From QYOJ01 sp964616825 (lineage in GTDB: Bacteria; Bacteroidota; Bacteroidia; Bacteroidales; FEN-979): DNA of 64,000 nucleotides. Under the pieces are notes generated by a model, which made no database searches, had not been told where the DNA came from, and saw nothing but the letters and a program-made list of their open reading frames with translations. Shown piece after piece: positions 53,328 to 62,465 of this stretch; the stretch's first letter is position 1, and every line of letters starts with the position of its first letter. The stretch is taken from positions 1 through 64,000 of the forward strand of contig CAZTSX010000015.1 of assembly GCA_964616825.1 (NCBI GenBank), read 5' to 3'. The position numbers were made by a program, and so were the translations under genes.

Positions 53328-55745
53328 ATGACTACACGAAATACTGACAAGGAGTTATTTTCTTCATTCATTGACAACCTACCCGGGATGGTTTATCGCT
53401 GCATAAACGATAACGAGTGGACCATGAAATATATCACTCAGGATTGTTTTGATCTAACTGAATACCCTCCAGAAGATTTCATCAACAACCAGAAAAGATC
53501 GTTCAATGATATTATCCATGAGGATGACCGGGAGATGGTTTGGAAAACCGTTCAGAAGAAGATTAACCAGGGTCCACAATTCTCGCTGGAATATCGTATC
53601 ATTACTGCTTCTCAGAAGATCAAATGGGTACAGGAACATGGAAGTGTAGTTGATTATGGGAATAAGAAGAATAATGTATTGGAGGGCTTTATCACAGACA
53701 TCACGGCTGAAAAAAGAAATCAGTTGATCGAAGCCGCGGTCTTTGAAATTTCCAAAGCAAGTTATATCAATCAATCGCTTGATGACTTTCTAGCCATCAT
53801 CCACACCCAACTCGGAAAGATTCTGGATGCCTCTAATTTTTATGTAGCCCTATATGATGTAACAAGTGATACTATTACTCTTCCCTATCACGTCGATCTC
53901 AAGGATAAGTTTGCCAAATTCCCGGCAGGGAAAACGATGACCGGTTATGTTATCAAGATGAAAAAGCCTATTCTCGCTACTGATAGCGACATTAATAAAC
54001 TGGTTAAAAAAGGGGTAGTTGAGTTGGTTGGCACGCCTACCAAAGTATGGATGGGAGTCCCCCTGATGATAGATCAGAATGTGGTTGGAGTTATTGCCGT
54101 ACAAAATTATTCAGATTCCAAATGCTACACCGAACAAGACCTCTCGTTGCTGACATTTATGGCTGATCAGATTACCGGGCTAATCATCCGAAAAAAAGCC
54201 GAAGATCAGTTGCATAAGGAGCAAGCTTACCTGGACCAGCTTTACCAGAGCTCGTCTGAAGCGATCACCATGATCAACAATGAGAGCATTGTGCAATCAA
54301 TCAACACCGAATTCACACGTATGTTTGGATATACTTCGCAAGAGATCGTCGGAAAGAATATCGATGATATGATCGTTCCGAAGTACCTGCATGATGAAGG
54401 AGCTAGAAACACCAACCAGGCCCTGACCAATGAGCGTGTAGAGATGGAATCAACACGTCAGCACAAGAACGGAATCCTGATCGATGTCTCCATCCTGGTT
54501 ACAGCCATCTTTATTGATGATGAAATCGTTGGAGCTTACGGGATCTACAGGGATATTACAGAGCAGAAACGGATTGAAAAAAGTCTCATTATCGCAAAAG
54601 AGAAAGCTGAGGAAGCTGACCGGCTTAAATCTGCATTCCTCTCTAACATGTCCCATGAGATCCGCACCCCTATGAATGCCATTCTTGGATTTTCCGGTCT
54701 CCTCACTGATCCGGGAACCACTCCGGAAGAACGGGAGGAATACATTAATATCATCAAGGAGCGTGGAAACGACCTGATGCGTATCATCGCCGATATCATC
54801 GATGTAGCCAAGATTGAATCGGGGCAGCTTAAGATCACCATCAAAGACTGCAGAATCAACCAGCTTATTGAAGATATTTTTGCGATCTTTAAACAGATCC
54901 AGGAGAAAAAGGATCAAAAGGGCGTTGAACTGAAAACTTCCATCGCACGAAGAGGAAAGGATTATACTATCCTGACAGACCCGCAACGACTGCGCCAGGT
55001 GATCACAAACCTGATTGAGAACGCGCTTAAATTTACAGAAGAGGGAACTGTTGAGTTTGGATATACCATCAAGGAAGATTCCGGGATGGATAAGTCTATC
55101 GAGTTTTTTGTCCAGGATACCGGTATCGGGATTCCACCGAAAATGCAAAGCATCATCTTTGAGCGATTCCGGCAGGCTGACGACACTCCTACCAGAAAAT
55201 ATGGCGGGACAGGTTTGGGTCTGACCATCTGTAAAAACCTTGTTCACCTGATGGGCGGTGAATTGACGCTTGAATCGAAAGTTGGCAAAGGGAGCCGGTT
55301 TATCATTACCCTACCCTTATGGACCATTACATCACCAAAAGAGGAAGCAAAAGAAAAAGCTCCGGAAACCAAAAAGAGAGACTGGACAAACAAGGTCATC
55401 CTTATTGCAGAAGATGAGGAGTCAAATTATTCATTCCTGGATCATGTTTTGAAACGTACAGGCGTGAAAATACTATGGGCAAAGAATGGGAAAGAGGCAG
55501 TGAATATTACGAAAACTGAGAAAGTTGACCTGATCCTTATGGATATCCGGATGCCTGGCATGAATGGCTATGAAGCAGCTGAACTTATCAAAAAAGATAA
55601 AAAAGACATTCCAATCATTGCTCAGACTGCATATGCCCTGAAAGGGGAAAAGGAGTTAAGCTTAAATTCAGGCTGCGACGACTACATCGCCAAACCCATT
55701 GATATCACTCAATTAATGGCAATCCTCAACAGACATTTAATATGA
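53328..55745 (+). CDS. Hybrid sensor histidine kinase (PAS-GAF-PAS-HK-REC)
   Basis: 805 residues, no membrane segment, so a cytoplasmic sensor. PAS 1 at about 10-130 (LPGMVYRCINDNEWTMKYIT), GAF at about 150-285 (LDASNFYVALYD ... MGVPLMIDQNVVGVIAVQN), PAS 2 at about 300-420, HisKA with phospho-His near 442 (SNMSHEIRTPMNAILGFS), HATPase_c with N, G1 and G2 boxes (LIENALKF, DTGIGIP, GGTGLGLTI), and a C-terminal receiver with Asp near 737 (LILMDIRMPGMNGYEAAEL). No Hpt domain, so it needs a separate Hpt protein to pass phosphate on. A 12-residue upstream ORF (53309-53347) overlaps its start. dagK overlaps its stop by 4 nt. Confidence 0.93.
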   Translation: MTTRNTDKELFSSFIDNLPGMVYRCINDNEWTMKYITQDCFDLTEYPPEDFINNQKRSFNDIIHEDDREMVWKTVQKKINQGPQFSLEYRIITASQKIKWVQEHGSVVDYGNKKNNVLEGFITDITAEKRNQLIEAAVFEISKASYINQSLDDFLAIIHTQLGKILDASNFYVALYDVTSDTITLPYHVDLKDKFAKFPAGKTMTGYVIKMKKPILATDSDINKLVKKGVVELVGTPTKVWMGVPLMIDQNVVGVIAVQNYSDSKCYTEQDLSLLTFMADQITGLIIRKKAEDQLHKEQAYLDQLYQSSSEAITMINNESIVQSINTEFTRMFGYTSQEIVGKNIDDMIVPKYLHDEGARNTNQALTNERVEMESTRQHKNGILIDVSILVTAIFIDDEIVGAYGIYRDITEQKRIEKSLIIAKEKAEEADRLKSAFLSNMSHEIRTPMNAILGFSGLLTDPGTTPEEREEYINIIKERGNDLMRIIADIIDVAKIESGQLKITIKDCRINQLIEDIFAIFKQIQEKKDQKGVELKTSIARRGKDYTILTDPQRLRQVITNLIENALKFTEEGTVEFGYTIKEDSGMDKSIEFFVQDTGIGIPPKMQSIIFERFRQADDTPTRKYGGTGLGLTICKNLVHLMGGELTLESKVGKGSRFIITLPLWTITSPKEEAKEKAPETKKRDWTNKVILIAEDEESNYSFLDHVLKRTGVKILWAKNGKEAVNITKTEKVDLILMDIRMPGMNGYEAAELIKKDKKDIPIIAQTAYALKGEKELSLNSGCDDYIAKPIDITQLMAILNRHLI

Positions 55746-56058
55746 TCGCTAAGGGGAAAAAAAACATCCAAAGCTTTCAACATGCCTTTAAAGGACTTTT
55801 CATCCTATTTAGGGATCAGCAAAATGCATGGATTCATCTGCTTGCAGCAATTGGAGTAATTGTCGCAGGATTTTTTTTCGGATTGTCGACATCAGAGTGG
55901 ATTCTGGTTGTGTTTGCCATCGGATTTGTCTTCAGCGCTGAATTGTTCAACTCTGCGATTGAAGAGATCGTGAACCTGATATCACCTGAATATAACAAAA
56001 AAGCAGGTTTGATCAAGGACCTGGCCGCGGCTGCTGTGCTGATCTCTGCAATCACTGC
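55742..56058 (+). CDS. dagK: Diacylglycerol kinase (undecaprenol kinase type), 3' end in gap
   Basis: 105 residues up to the N run, out of about 120 expected. QHAFKGLFILFRDQQNAWIHLLAA, then AELFNSAIEEIVNLISPEYNKKAGLIKDLAAAAVLISAIT is the DagK signature (ExxNTAIE-like, KDxAAAAV). Three-helix membrane protein that phosphorylates diacylglycerol or undecaprenol. Start ATG overlaps the kinase stop (ATGA). Only the last helix end and stop codon are missing. Confidence 0.92.
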
Positions 56059-56158
56059 NNNNNNNNNNNNNNNNNNNNNNNNNNNNNNNNNNNNNNNNNN
56101 NNNNNNNNNNNNNNNNNNNNNNNNNNNNNNNNNNNNNNNNNNNNNNNNNNNNNNNNNN
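56059..56158. other. Assembly gap of 100 N
   Basis: Round-number gap that cuts the dagK 3' end. The right flank (56159-56175, TCACCAATTCACCAGTT) is repeat-like and complementary in type to the octamers at 42191-42221, so a repeat array probably caused the break. Unlike the first gap, the two flanks are not the same sequence. Confidence 0.9.
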
Positions 56159-56186
56159 TCACCAATTCACCAGTTAAACAAACACC

Positions 56187-57023
56187 ATGATATTAATCGC
56201 CGATAGCGGATCAACCACAACTTTCTGGGTTTTGATAAAGGAAACCGGAAAAATTAGTTTCCAGACACAGGGCTTGAATCCCTACTTCTCTTCTCCTGAA
56301 TTAATAGCGAAGGTTCTGAAGGATGAATTGAGTAATCAAATTTCCTGTAAAGAGGTATCACAGATCTTCTTTTACGGTGCCGGATGCTCAACTGATAAAA
56401 ACAATGCAATCATCCATGATCAACTGCAAACCTGTTTCCCGAAAGCCGGAATCGAAGTTCATCACGATATTCTCGGCGCTGCCAGAGCCCTCTTTGGGAG
56501 AGAACAGGGCATCGCATGCATTCTGGGCACTGGCTGCAACTCCTGTTTTTATGATGGACAAAATGTCTTTGCAAATGTACCTTCCCTTGGATACCTCTTT
56601 GGAGATGAAGGTGCAGGCTCCTATCTGGGAAAAAAATTGATCGGAAAATATTTGAAGAAACAACTTCCTGGCGACCTTACATTCATATTTGATGAAACGT
56701 ATGCATATACGCTTGAAAATATTTTAACCGCACTTTACAAGAAACCCTTCCCAAATCGCTTTCTGGCCTCATTTAGCCTGTTTATAAAAGATAATATAGC
56801 GCATCCATATATTCATGATCTTGTTTACGACTCTTTTATTGATTTTTTTGAGGACCATATAACTGCGTATGATAATTATCTGTCTCACCAAATCGGATTC
56901 GTTGGTTCTATCGCTTTTTATTACAGGGATATTCTGAAAAAAGCAATGACTTCGAAATCGTTGACCATTCACAGGATCATGTTAAATCCCCTGGAAGGAT
57001 TGATCGATTACCATGCCAAATAG
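56187..57023 (+). CDS. BadF/BadG/BcrA-type ATPase (N-acetylglucosamine kinase-like)
   Basis: 278 residues, ASKHA fold. Phosphate-1 motif LIADSGSTTTFWVLI (residues 3-17), phosphate-2 region ACILGTGCNSCFYDG, then GYLFGDEGAGSYLGKKL and the adenosine motif VGSIAFYYRDIL. Bacteroidota relatives are annotated as N-acetylglucosamine kinases; the substrate is not provable here. The TAG stop is directly followed by GGGACGA repeat units. Confidence 0.85.
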   Translation: MILIADSGSTTTFWVLIKETGKISFQTQGLNPYFSSPELIAKVLKDELSNQISCKEVSQIFFYGAGCSTDKNNAIIHDQLQTCFPKAGIEVHHDILGAARALFGREQGIACILGTGCNSCFYDGQNVFANVPSLGYLFGDEGAGSYLGKKLIGKYLKKQLPGDLTFIFDETYAYTLENILTALYKKPFPNRFLASFSLFIKDNIAHPYIHDLVYDSFIDFFEDHITAYDNYLSHQIGFVGSIAFYYRDILKKAMTSKSLTIHRIMLNPLEGLIDYHAK

Positions 57024-57182
57024 AGGGACGAAGGACGAGGGACAAGGGACGAGGTTCAAGGTTTTAAAACTCAAATTTCCAGCATCCAGAATCAAGCATC
57101 GAGCATCAAGCATCGAGCATCCAGCATCTAGCATCTAGTTATCTAATCATCCAGTTATCCAATTATCCAGTCATCCAGCATT
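57022..57182. repeat. Long composite array of GGGACGA, CATCCAG and TTATCCAR units
   Basis: GGGACGA units (57022-57055) start at the stop codon of the BadF-type gene. After a short unique stretch, AGCATCN heptamers (57078-57138) follow, then TTATCCAR/TCATCCAG octamers (57139-57182). The array fills the spacer to the convergent miaA gene. Confidence 0.9.
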
Positions 57183-57219
57183 CACTTTCCCCTTATGACT
57201 TCAATGACCCAAATTACTC

Positions 57220-58137
57220 CTAAGCCTTTATAGTCTGCTCTTTAATATAACTCTGAATATCAGCCAGTTGATCGGGCTCGAACCAGTTGATCGAAAGGTC
57301 GTTCCTGAACCATGTCAGTTGTCTTTTGGCATACCTGCGGGTATTTGTTTTAATTTTTTCAACCGCTTGTTCCAGGGAATAAGTTCCGTCGAAATAAGCA
57401 AACAACTCCTTGTATCCGACCGTATTCAATGCATTCAGATCTCTGTAACGATAAAGATTCCGGGCCTCCTCTACCAGCCCCTTCTCAATCATCTCATCGA
57501 CCCGTTCGTTAATCCGGTCATATAAATCCTCCCGGTTGGCATTTAATCCTATCTGAATGATCCGGAAGGGACGTTTTTGAGGTTGTTTGATCCGCAACGA
57601 GGAGTATGGAATCCCTGTAGTAACCGTAACCTCAATGGCTCGCAGCAACCGCTTTGGGTTGGAGAGGTCAACCTCCTTATAATATTCAGGATCCAACAGA
57701 ATAAGCTTTTGCTGAAGCGCAGAGATCCCCACCTCTTCAAACTCCTTTTTCAGCTGCTCCCGTAAAGCCGGATCAGGATCCGGCAAGTCATCAATACCCT
57801 GGATAATCGATCGAATATACAACCCTGAACCCCCAGTCATGATCACGATAGCATGACAGGCAAATAACTCTTTACAGAGTGCCAGTACATCAGTTTCAAA
57901 CTTATAAACATTGTATGAATCCCAAATAGAAAGAAAGCCTATCATATGATGTGGAACTGACGCAAGTTCTTCCATACCTGGGCGAGCTACACCGATGTTT
58001 AATTCCCGGTAGAATTGTCGGGAATCACAGGAGATGATCTCTGTTGAGAATGTTTTAGCTAAATGAATGGAAATGCGCGTCTTCCCGATAGCTGTAGGAC
58101 CTGTAATAATAACCAGAGAAGGTCCGGGATCATTCAT
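57220..58137 (-). CDS. miaA: tRNA dimethylallyltransferase
   Basis: 305 residues from ATG at 58137. P-loop GPTAIGKTR, CDSRQFYRELNIGVARP, GGSGLYI and the DLSNPKRLLRAIEV segment mark MiaA, which isopentenylates A37 of tRNAs reading UNN codons. An upstream in-frame ATG (58164) lies inside the preceding gene and before the P-loop at an unusual distance; 58137 overlaps that gene's stop by 8 nt. Confidence 0.95.
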   Translation of the reverse strand: MNDPGPSLVIITGPTAIGKTRISIHLAKTFSTEIISCDSRQFYRELNIGVARPGMEELASVPHHMIGFLSIWDSYNVYKFETDVLALCKELFACHAIVIMTGGSGLYIRSIIQGIDDLPDPDPALREQLKKEFEEVGISALQQKLILLDPEYYKEVDLSNPKRLLRAIEVTVTTGIPYSSLRIKQPQKRPFRIIQIGLNANREDLYDRINERVDEMIEKGLVEEARNLYRYRDLNALNTVGYKELFAYFDGTYSLEQAVEKIKTNTRRYAKRQLTWFRNDLSINWFEPDQLADIQSYIKEQTIKA

Positions 58138-58942
58138 CGTTGGAATCGTTGCCAAACTTGGCATATTTTATCTCGATGTCCTCGATATTTTCGTAATCAT
58201 CAAGTCGTTCCATCCCGTTGATGAGATCCTCTTTTCCAGCATCTTCCGAAGGTTCCGGATTCGCTTCTGTGGATATTTCTTCCTTGCCCTCAGGCTCTTT
58301 CTCATTCTGATTTTGATCATCTCCCTTCTTATCTCCAAACAGGATGTCACTCAAATTCTCTTCTATCTCCGCGAGTTCATCATCATTCTCTTCAATGCCA
58401 TCCAGCCGTGAAAGAGCATCCAGGCCCGGTAATATCGCTTCATCCAGATCTGATTGTTTAGTTTTCTCTTCCCTTGAGCTAACAATAAATGTCTCTTTCT
58501 TTTTTGGGATTTCGCCAATCCTTTTCACACATTTCGGATAGATACCCACTCCATCCGACTGCATGATTTTCACCAACTCAAGTAGAAAGATAAAATATTC
58601 TTTTCCATGATATTCGTAAACCAAACGCTGGTGCGGATCTTCGATGAAATCCTTCACCTTCGATTCCTTCATCAGTCTGGGTGTAACTTTCACCATGACC
58701 ATCTCGTCCATCTCTTCATCGTAGCGTTTGACCTGCCTCTCTACAGGATTAAGTCCGATCTCCCTGTTCTTCTTGTATTTTTTATCTGTTAAAAAGAACG
58801 AAGCTTGCTCACAAGGAAGCAACTCAGCTGTCTCCATTAAGCAACTATGAAATTCGAGAAAAGTCTGTGCCGGTTGAATGCAGATCTCCCGTGAAAAATC
58901 CTCATATTCCTCTGATATAACCTTAAAGCGATAGACTAACAT
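58130..58942 (-). CDS. PRiA4/IS1096-passenger-like protein, function unknown
   Basis: 270 residues. The N-terminal domain (about 1-135: LVYRFKVISEEYEDFSREI, TFLEFHSCLMETAEL, ASFFLTDKKY, ... YHGKEYFIFLLELVKI) resembles the PRiA4_ORF3 fold. The C-terminal half is very acidic and probably disordered (EENDDELAEIEENLSD; EKEPEGKEEISTEA). It stands directly upstream of and overlaps miaA, an arrangement I recall from other Bacteroidota. The name comes from mobile-element passengers, but nothing mobile is seen here. Confidence 0.65.
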   Translation of the reverse strand: MLVYRFKVISEEYEDFSREICIQPAQTFLEFHSCLMETAELLPCEQASFFLTDKKYKKNREIGLNPVERQVKRYDEEMDEMVMVKVTPRLMKESKVKDFIEDPHQRLVYEYHGKEYFIFLLELVKIMQSDGVGIYPKCVKRIGEIPKKKETFIVSSREEKTKQSDLDEAILPGLDALSRLDGIEENDDELAEIEENLSDILFGDKKGDDQNQNEKEPEGKEEISTEANPEPSEDAGKEDLINGMERLDDYENIEDIEIKYAKFGNDSNDE

Positions 58943-58979
58943 TTCTGAAAATCCTAAAATCGTTTTTCAAATATAAACA

Positions 58980-60395
58980 TTATTCCTGTATACGTATAAG
59001 TCCAAGATTTTCACCCTCACTGATCATAAATTCAAACGCAGCTTCAAATTCATTCGGTATATCGCCCTCCAGGATTGCTTCTGTAATAGCATTTTTTATC
59101 ACCCCGACACTCTTTGAAGGAGGAATTCCAAATGTCTCCATAATAAGTTCTCCACTTATAGGTGGCTGCCAGTTCCTCAGCCGGTCTTTTTCTTCAATCT
59201 CCTTCAATTTCTGTCGTACAATCTCAAAGTTACCCAGGAAACGCTTTACCTTTTGTGGATTCTTTGAAGTGATGTCGGCTTCGCACAGGCACATCAGATC
59301 GTCGATGTCATCTCCTGCTTCGAACAACAGCCTGCGAACCGCTGAATCAGTTACGATATCCTGAGCCAGGGTGATTGGCCGCAAGTGAAGCAGAATCAAC
59401 TTCTGAACATATCTCATCTTCTCGTTCATAGGAAGCCGAAGTCTGCGAAAAATCTCAGGCACCATTTTCGACCCCTTGAAATCGTGTGCATGAAAGGTCC
59501 AGCCAGTATCAGGGACAAATTTTTTAGTGACCGGCTTGGCAATATCGTGCAGAATTGATGCCCATCTCAACCAGAGGTTGTCTGATTCTGCAGCAACATT
59601 ATCCAACACAGCCAGAGTATGATAAAAATTATCTTTATGTCCTTTGCCGTCAACGATCTCTGATCCTTTCAATTCTACCATCTCCGGGAAGATCTGTTGT
59701 AGGATTCCTGTCTCAAACAACATACTGAAACCAACGGATGGCTTCGGGGAAAGTACGATCAGATTCAGCTCATCGGTAATCCGTTCAGCCGAAACGATCT
59801 CTATCCGGGCGGCATTCCGACCGATCGCCTTGAAGCATTCAGACTCGATACTGAAATTCAGCTGGGCTGCAAACCGGATCGCACGCATCATCCGTAACGG
59901 ATCGTCCGAAAATGTAATATCAGGAGCAAGAGGTGTGCGAATGATCTCTTTTTCAAGGTCCTCCACCCCATGAAATGGATCCACCAGGTTGCCAAAGGAG
60001 GTTGCTCTCAAATCCAACGCCATCGCGTTGATCGTGAAATCACGTCTGAGTTGATCATCTTCAAGAGTCCCATTCTCTACAATAGGTTTTCGGGAATCGC
60101 TACGATAAGATTCCTTCCGCGCTCCAACGAACTCCACTTTCCATCCTTTGTAACTGATCATCGCTGTCCCGAAATTTTTGAAAAACTTCAACGGGACATC
60201 TCCTTTCAACCGGTCTGCAACAGCGTGTGCAAAATCGATCCCACTCCCAAGAACAACGACGTCAATATCTTGTTTGTGATCCCGTTTCAGGAGCAGATCA
60301 CGCACAAATCCGCCGATGACAAAAGCCGGATTGTCCAGCTCTGCGGAGAGAGAGGAGATCACATTAAAAACAGGATGATTCAGGCTCGCCTTCAT
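58980..60395 (-). CDS. cca: CCA-adding/poly(A) polymerase family tRNA nucleotidyltransferase
   Basis: 471 residues from ATG at 60395. Head domain: VIGGFVRDLLL, KQDIDVVVLG (catalytic Asps), RRDFTINAMA, DPLRMMRAIRFAAQL. C-terminal HD domain: LRWASILHDIAKPVTK, HAHDFKGSKM. Adds or repairs the 3' CCA end, needed here because the window's tRNA-Gly lacks an encoded CCA. A TTG 9 nt upstream lies inside the TACCTTTG promoter element (60409-60402), so the ATG is the start and the leader is at most a few bases. Confidence 0.93.
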   Translation of the reverse strand: MKASLNHPVFNVISSLSAELDNPAFVIGGFVRDLLLKRDHKQDIDVVVLGSGIDFAHAVADRLKGDVPLKFFKNFGTAMISYKGWKVEFVGARKESYRSDSRKPIVENGTLEDDQLRRDFTINAMALDLRATSFGNLVDPFHGVEDLEKEIIRTPLAPDITFSDDPLRMMRAIRFAAQLNFSIESECFKAIGRNAARIEIVSAERITDELNLIVLSPKPSVGFSMLFETGILQQIFPEMVELKGSEIVDGKGHKDNFYHTLAVLDNVAAESDNLWLRWASILHDIAKPVTKKFVPDTGWTFHAHDFKGSKMVPEIFRRLRLPMNEKMRYVQKLILLHLRPITLAQDIVTDSAVRRLLFEAGDDIDDLMCLCEADITSKNPQKVKRFLGNFEIVRQKLKEIEEKDRLRNWQPPISGELIMETFGIPPSKSVGVIKNAITEAILEGDIPNEFEAAFEFMISEGENLGLIRIQE

Positions 60396-60488
60396 TCGGA
60401 GCAAAGGTACAAAAAGATCAGGTTTAGAACTCTAGCAGCATGCATATCCTTTCTGGAAGAAACCGACTTAAAAGATGGAGATACGATT

Positions 60489-60526
60489 CACTTCCTACGT
60501 CCTACGTCCCACGTCCTACGTCCTTC
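60489..60526. repeat. CTACGTC heptamer array at the acyltransferase stop
   Basis: CTACGTC-CTACGTC-CCACGTC-CTACGTC units. The acyltransferase stop codon (TAG on the minus strand, 60518-60516) is inside a unit. The rest of the 120-bp spacer to cca holds only the cca promoter. Confidence 0.8.
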
Positions 60527-61385
60527 TGTGTTTCCAACGCCGGTGGCTCCAGAGCCAGTTTTCCGGTTTCGCTTTGATCTGCTTTTCAAGTCGTTGCATA
60601 AACTTCAACGTAATCTCTCCCGGCTTAGTTGTTGATGGGTCATCAATCAACAACTCCATCGTGACAGTGTAATAGCCTCTTTTCACTTTCTGAACATCGG
60701 CAAAGAAGAGAGGATAGTTGTTCATCACAGCATGTTTCTCTGTGCCATGAAGCACAGGTGTATCGTGGTTTAAAAATGGGACCCAATATGCCAGTCTCAG
60801 GTTCATCGGACTCTGATCGGCCACCATAATGTAAATTGAAGGGGTCTTTTTGCAGCGTTTGAAGGTCTGAGTTGTCCGGGATACGGACTCCAGGAGCATC
60901 CCCTTTTTGGCCCTCGTTTGTTGTATATAGTCATCGATATACAGGTTGGATAGCGGTTTGTAAAATCCAACGGGTTTGTGTTTGAAAACGATACCGGCAG
61001 CCAGGCTTCCCCACTCCCAGTTATTATAATGACCCAATATAGCTATCACGCTCTCCTTTCTATTGTAATAGGGTTCGAGAATCTCCGGATTCAACATCCG
61101 ATATCTCTTCAGGATATCTTTTTCCCGCAATGAAAAGGCCTTCACCCCTTCCACTGAGATATCACACAGATGCCGGTAAAATCCTTTTGCAATCCGAAAG
61201 ATTTCCTCTACAGACTTATCCGGGAAAGACTCTTTCAGGTTAGTAAAGACCACTTTCCGTCTATATCTCATTATATAGAACAGGAACAAATAAAACATAT
61301 CTGACACCATGTAAAGAAACCAGAATGAGGTATTCTTGAACAACAACAAAAAATAGAGAAAGAGATAATAGTATATGCGGTTCAT
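60516..61385 (-). CDS. Lipid A biosynthesis lauroyl/myristoyl acyltransferase-like (LpxL/HtrB)
   Basis: 289 residues, one N-terminal membrane segment. The catalytic HxxxxE is GHYNNWEW (near residue 107), with KPLSNLYIDDYIQQTRAKKG and VADQSPMN following. It transfers an acyl chain to the lipid A precursor at the inner membrane. The C-terminus (LWSHRRWKHRRT) is normal for LpxL up to RWK, and the final residues come from CTACGTC repeat units. TACATTTG at 61412-61405 is the likely promoter. Confidence 0.9.
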   Translation of the reverse strand: MNRIYYYLFLYFLLLFKNTSFWFLYMVSDMFYLFLFYIMRYRRKVVFTNLKESFPDKSVEEIFRIAKGFYRHLCDISVEGVKAFSLREKDILKRYRMLNPEILEPYYNRKESVIAILGHYNNWEWGSLAAGIVFKHKPVGFYKPLSNLYIDDYIQQTRAKKGMLLESVSRTTQTFKRCKKTPSIYIMVADQSPMNLRLAYWVPFLNHDTPVLHGTEKHAVMNNYPLFFADVQKVKRGYYTVTMELLIDDPSTTKPGEITLKFMQRLEKQIKAKPENWLWSHRRWKHRRT

Positions 61386-61404
61386 AGCTGGTTCAGTGGG
61401 AGTG

Positions 61405-61440
61405 CAAATGTATGAAAACTATAAAAAAGCAGTAGCTTTG
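61405..61440. promoter_or_regulatory. Divergent promoters of the acyltransferase and lplA genes
   Basis: Minus strand TACATTTG (61412-61405), plus strand TAGCTTTG (61433-61440), each 17-20 bp before its ATG. Confidence 0.6.
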
Positions 61441-61456
61441 TTGAAAATTTCTTCCG

Positions 61457-62440
61457 ATGCTGATCATTCGACGCGATACGATCGATCCATACTTCAACCT
61501 CGCTGCCGAAGAGTATATCCTGAAAAATTTTACTGAAGATACTTTCGCTTTATGGAGAAACGACTCCTCGGTAATTGTTGGAAAACATCAGAATACGCTG
61601 GCCGAAATCAATCAGGCGTATATCCAGAAAAAAAACATCAAGGTGGTCAGACGGATTTCCGGAGGCGGAGCGGTTTTTCATGATATTGGAAACCTGAATT
61701 TTACATTTACCCAGAAGTCGGAGGACGAAAATAAGATCAACTTTAGAAAATACACAAAGCCTATCCTGGATGTGCTGCGAAGCATGGGAGTAGATGCACG
61801 TTTTGAAGGACGAAATGACCTGACGATCAAAGGAATGAAATTTTCAGGGAATGCCATGCATATCTGGAAAAACAGGGTATTGCATCACGGGACCTTGCTC
61901 TTTTCCTCTGATATCCCGGACCTCTCCGAAGCACTGCGCGCAGATCCTTCCAAGTTTGAGGATAAAGCGGTGAAGTCGATTCCCAGCCGGGTTACTAATA
62001 TCACAGATCACCTGATGGAATCTCTTAATGTGATGCAATTTGCCGATCGGATCGAGCAATTTATCATGAAAAGCAATCCGCATGCTTCTCTTTATGAGCT
62101 GACTGAAGAGGATATCGCAACTATCCAACAGCTTGCCGACACGAAATACCGCACCTGGGAATGGAATTACGGTTACTCACCAAAATACAATTTCAAAAAA
62201 GTCATTAGGACAGCTAAAAGCGGTATCATCGAGTTAAACCTGCATGTTCACGAAGGAATCATAACGGCGATCAGGATCTTTGGAGATTATTTTGGTGTGC
62301 TTGACTCTGAAGATATTGAGCAAGCTTTGTCAGGAATCCCTCATAATGAAGCAGCGATCAGAGAAGCCCTGAAGCCATTTGAGATTGGAAAATATTTTAC
62401 AAATATGAATAAAGAGCTGTTTATTCAGTCCTTTTTCTAA
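61457..62440 (+). CDS. lplA: Lipoate-protein ligase A
   Basis: 327 residues. NLAAEEYILKN, RRISGGGAVFHDIGNLNFTF (lipoyl-AMP loop), and GNAMHIWKNRVLHHGTLLFSSD are LplA/LipM signatures; the C-terminal accessory domain (TWEWNYGYSPKYNF ... GIITAIRIFGDYF) is present, so it should activate lipoate with ATP and transfer it to lipoyl domains. Confidence 0.94.
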   Translation: MLIIRRDTIDPYFNLAAEEYILKNFTEDTFALWRNDSSVIVGKHQNTLAEINQAYIQKKNIKVVRRISGGGAVFHDIGNLNFTFTQKSEDENKINFRKYTKPILDVLRSMGVDARFEGRNDLTIKGMKFSGNAMHIWKNRVLHHGTLLFSSDIPDLSEALRADPSKFEDKAVKSIPSRVTNITDHLMESLNVMQFADRIEQFIMKSNPHASLYELTEEDIATIQQLADTKYRTWEWNYGYSPKYNFKKVIRTAKSGIIELNLHVHEGIITAIRIFGDYFGVLDSEDIEQALSGIPHNEAAIREALKPFEIGKYFTNMNKELFIQSFF

Positions 62441-62465
62441 CGTGATTTTAATATAACACGGAAGA

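Noticed and set aside
58130..58942. Mobile-element origin for the PRiA4/IS1096-passenger-like gene
   Set aside because: No transposase, inverted repeats or target duplication around it. It overlaps miaA as part of an ordinary operon, so the name reflects family history only.
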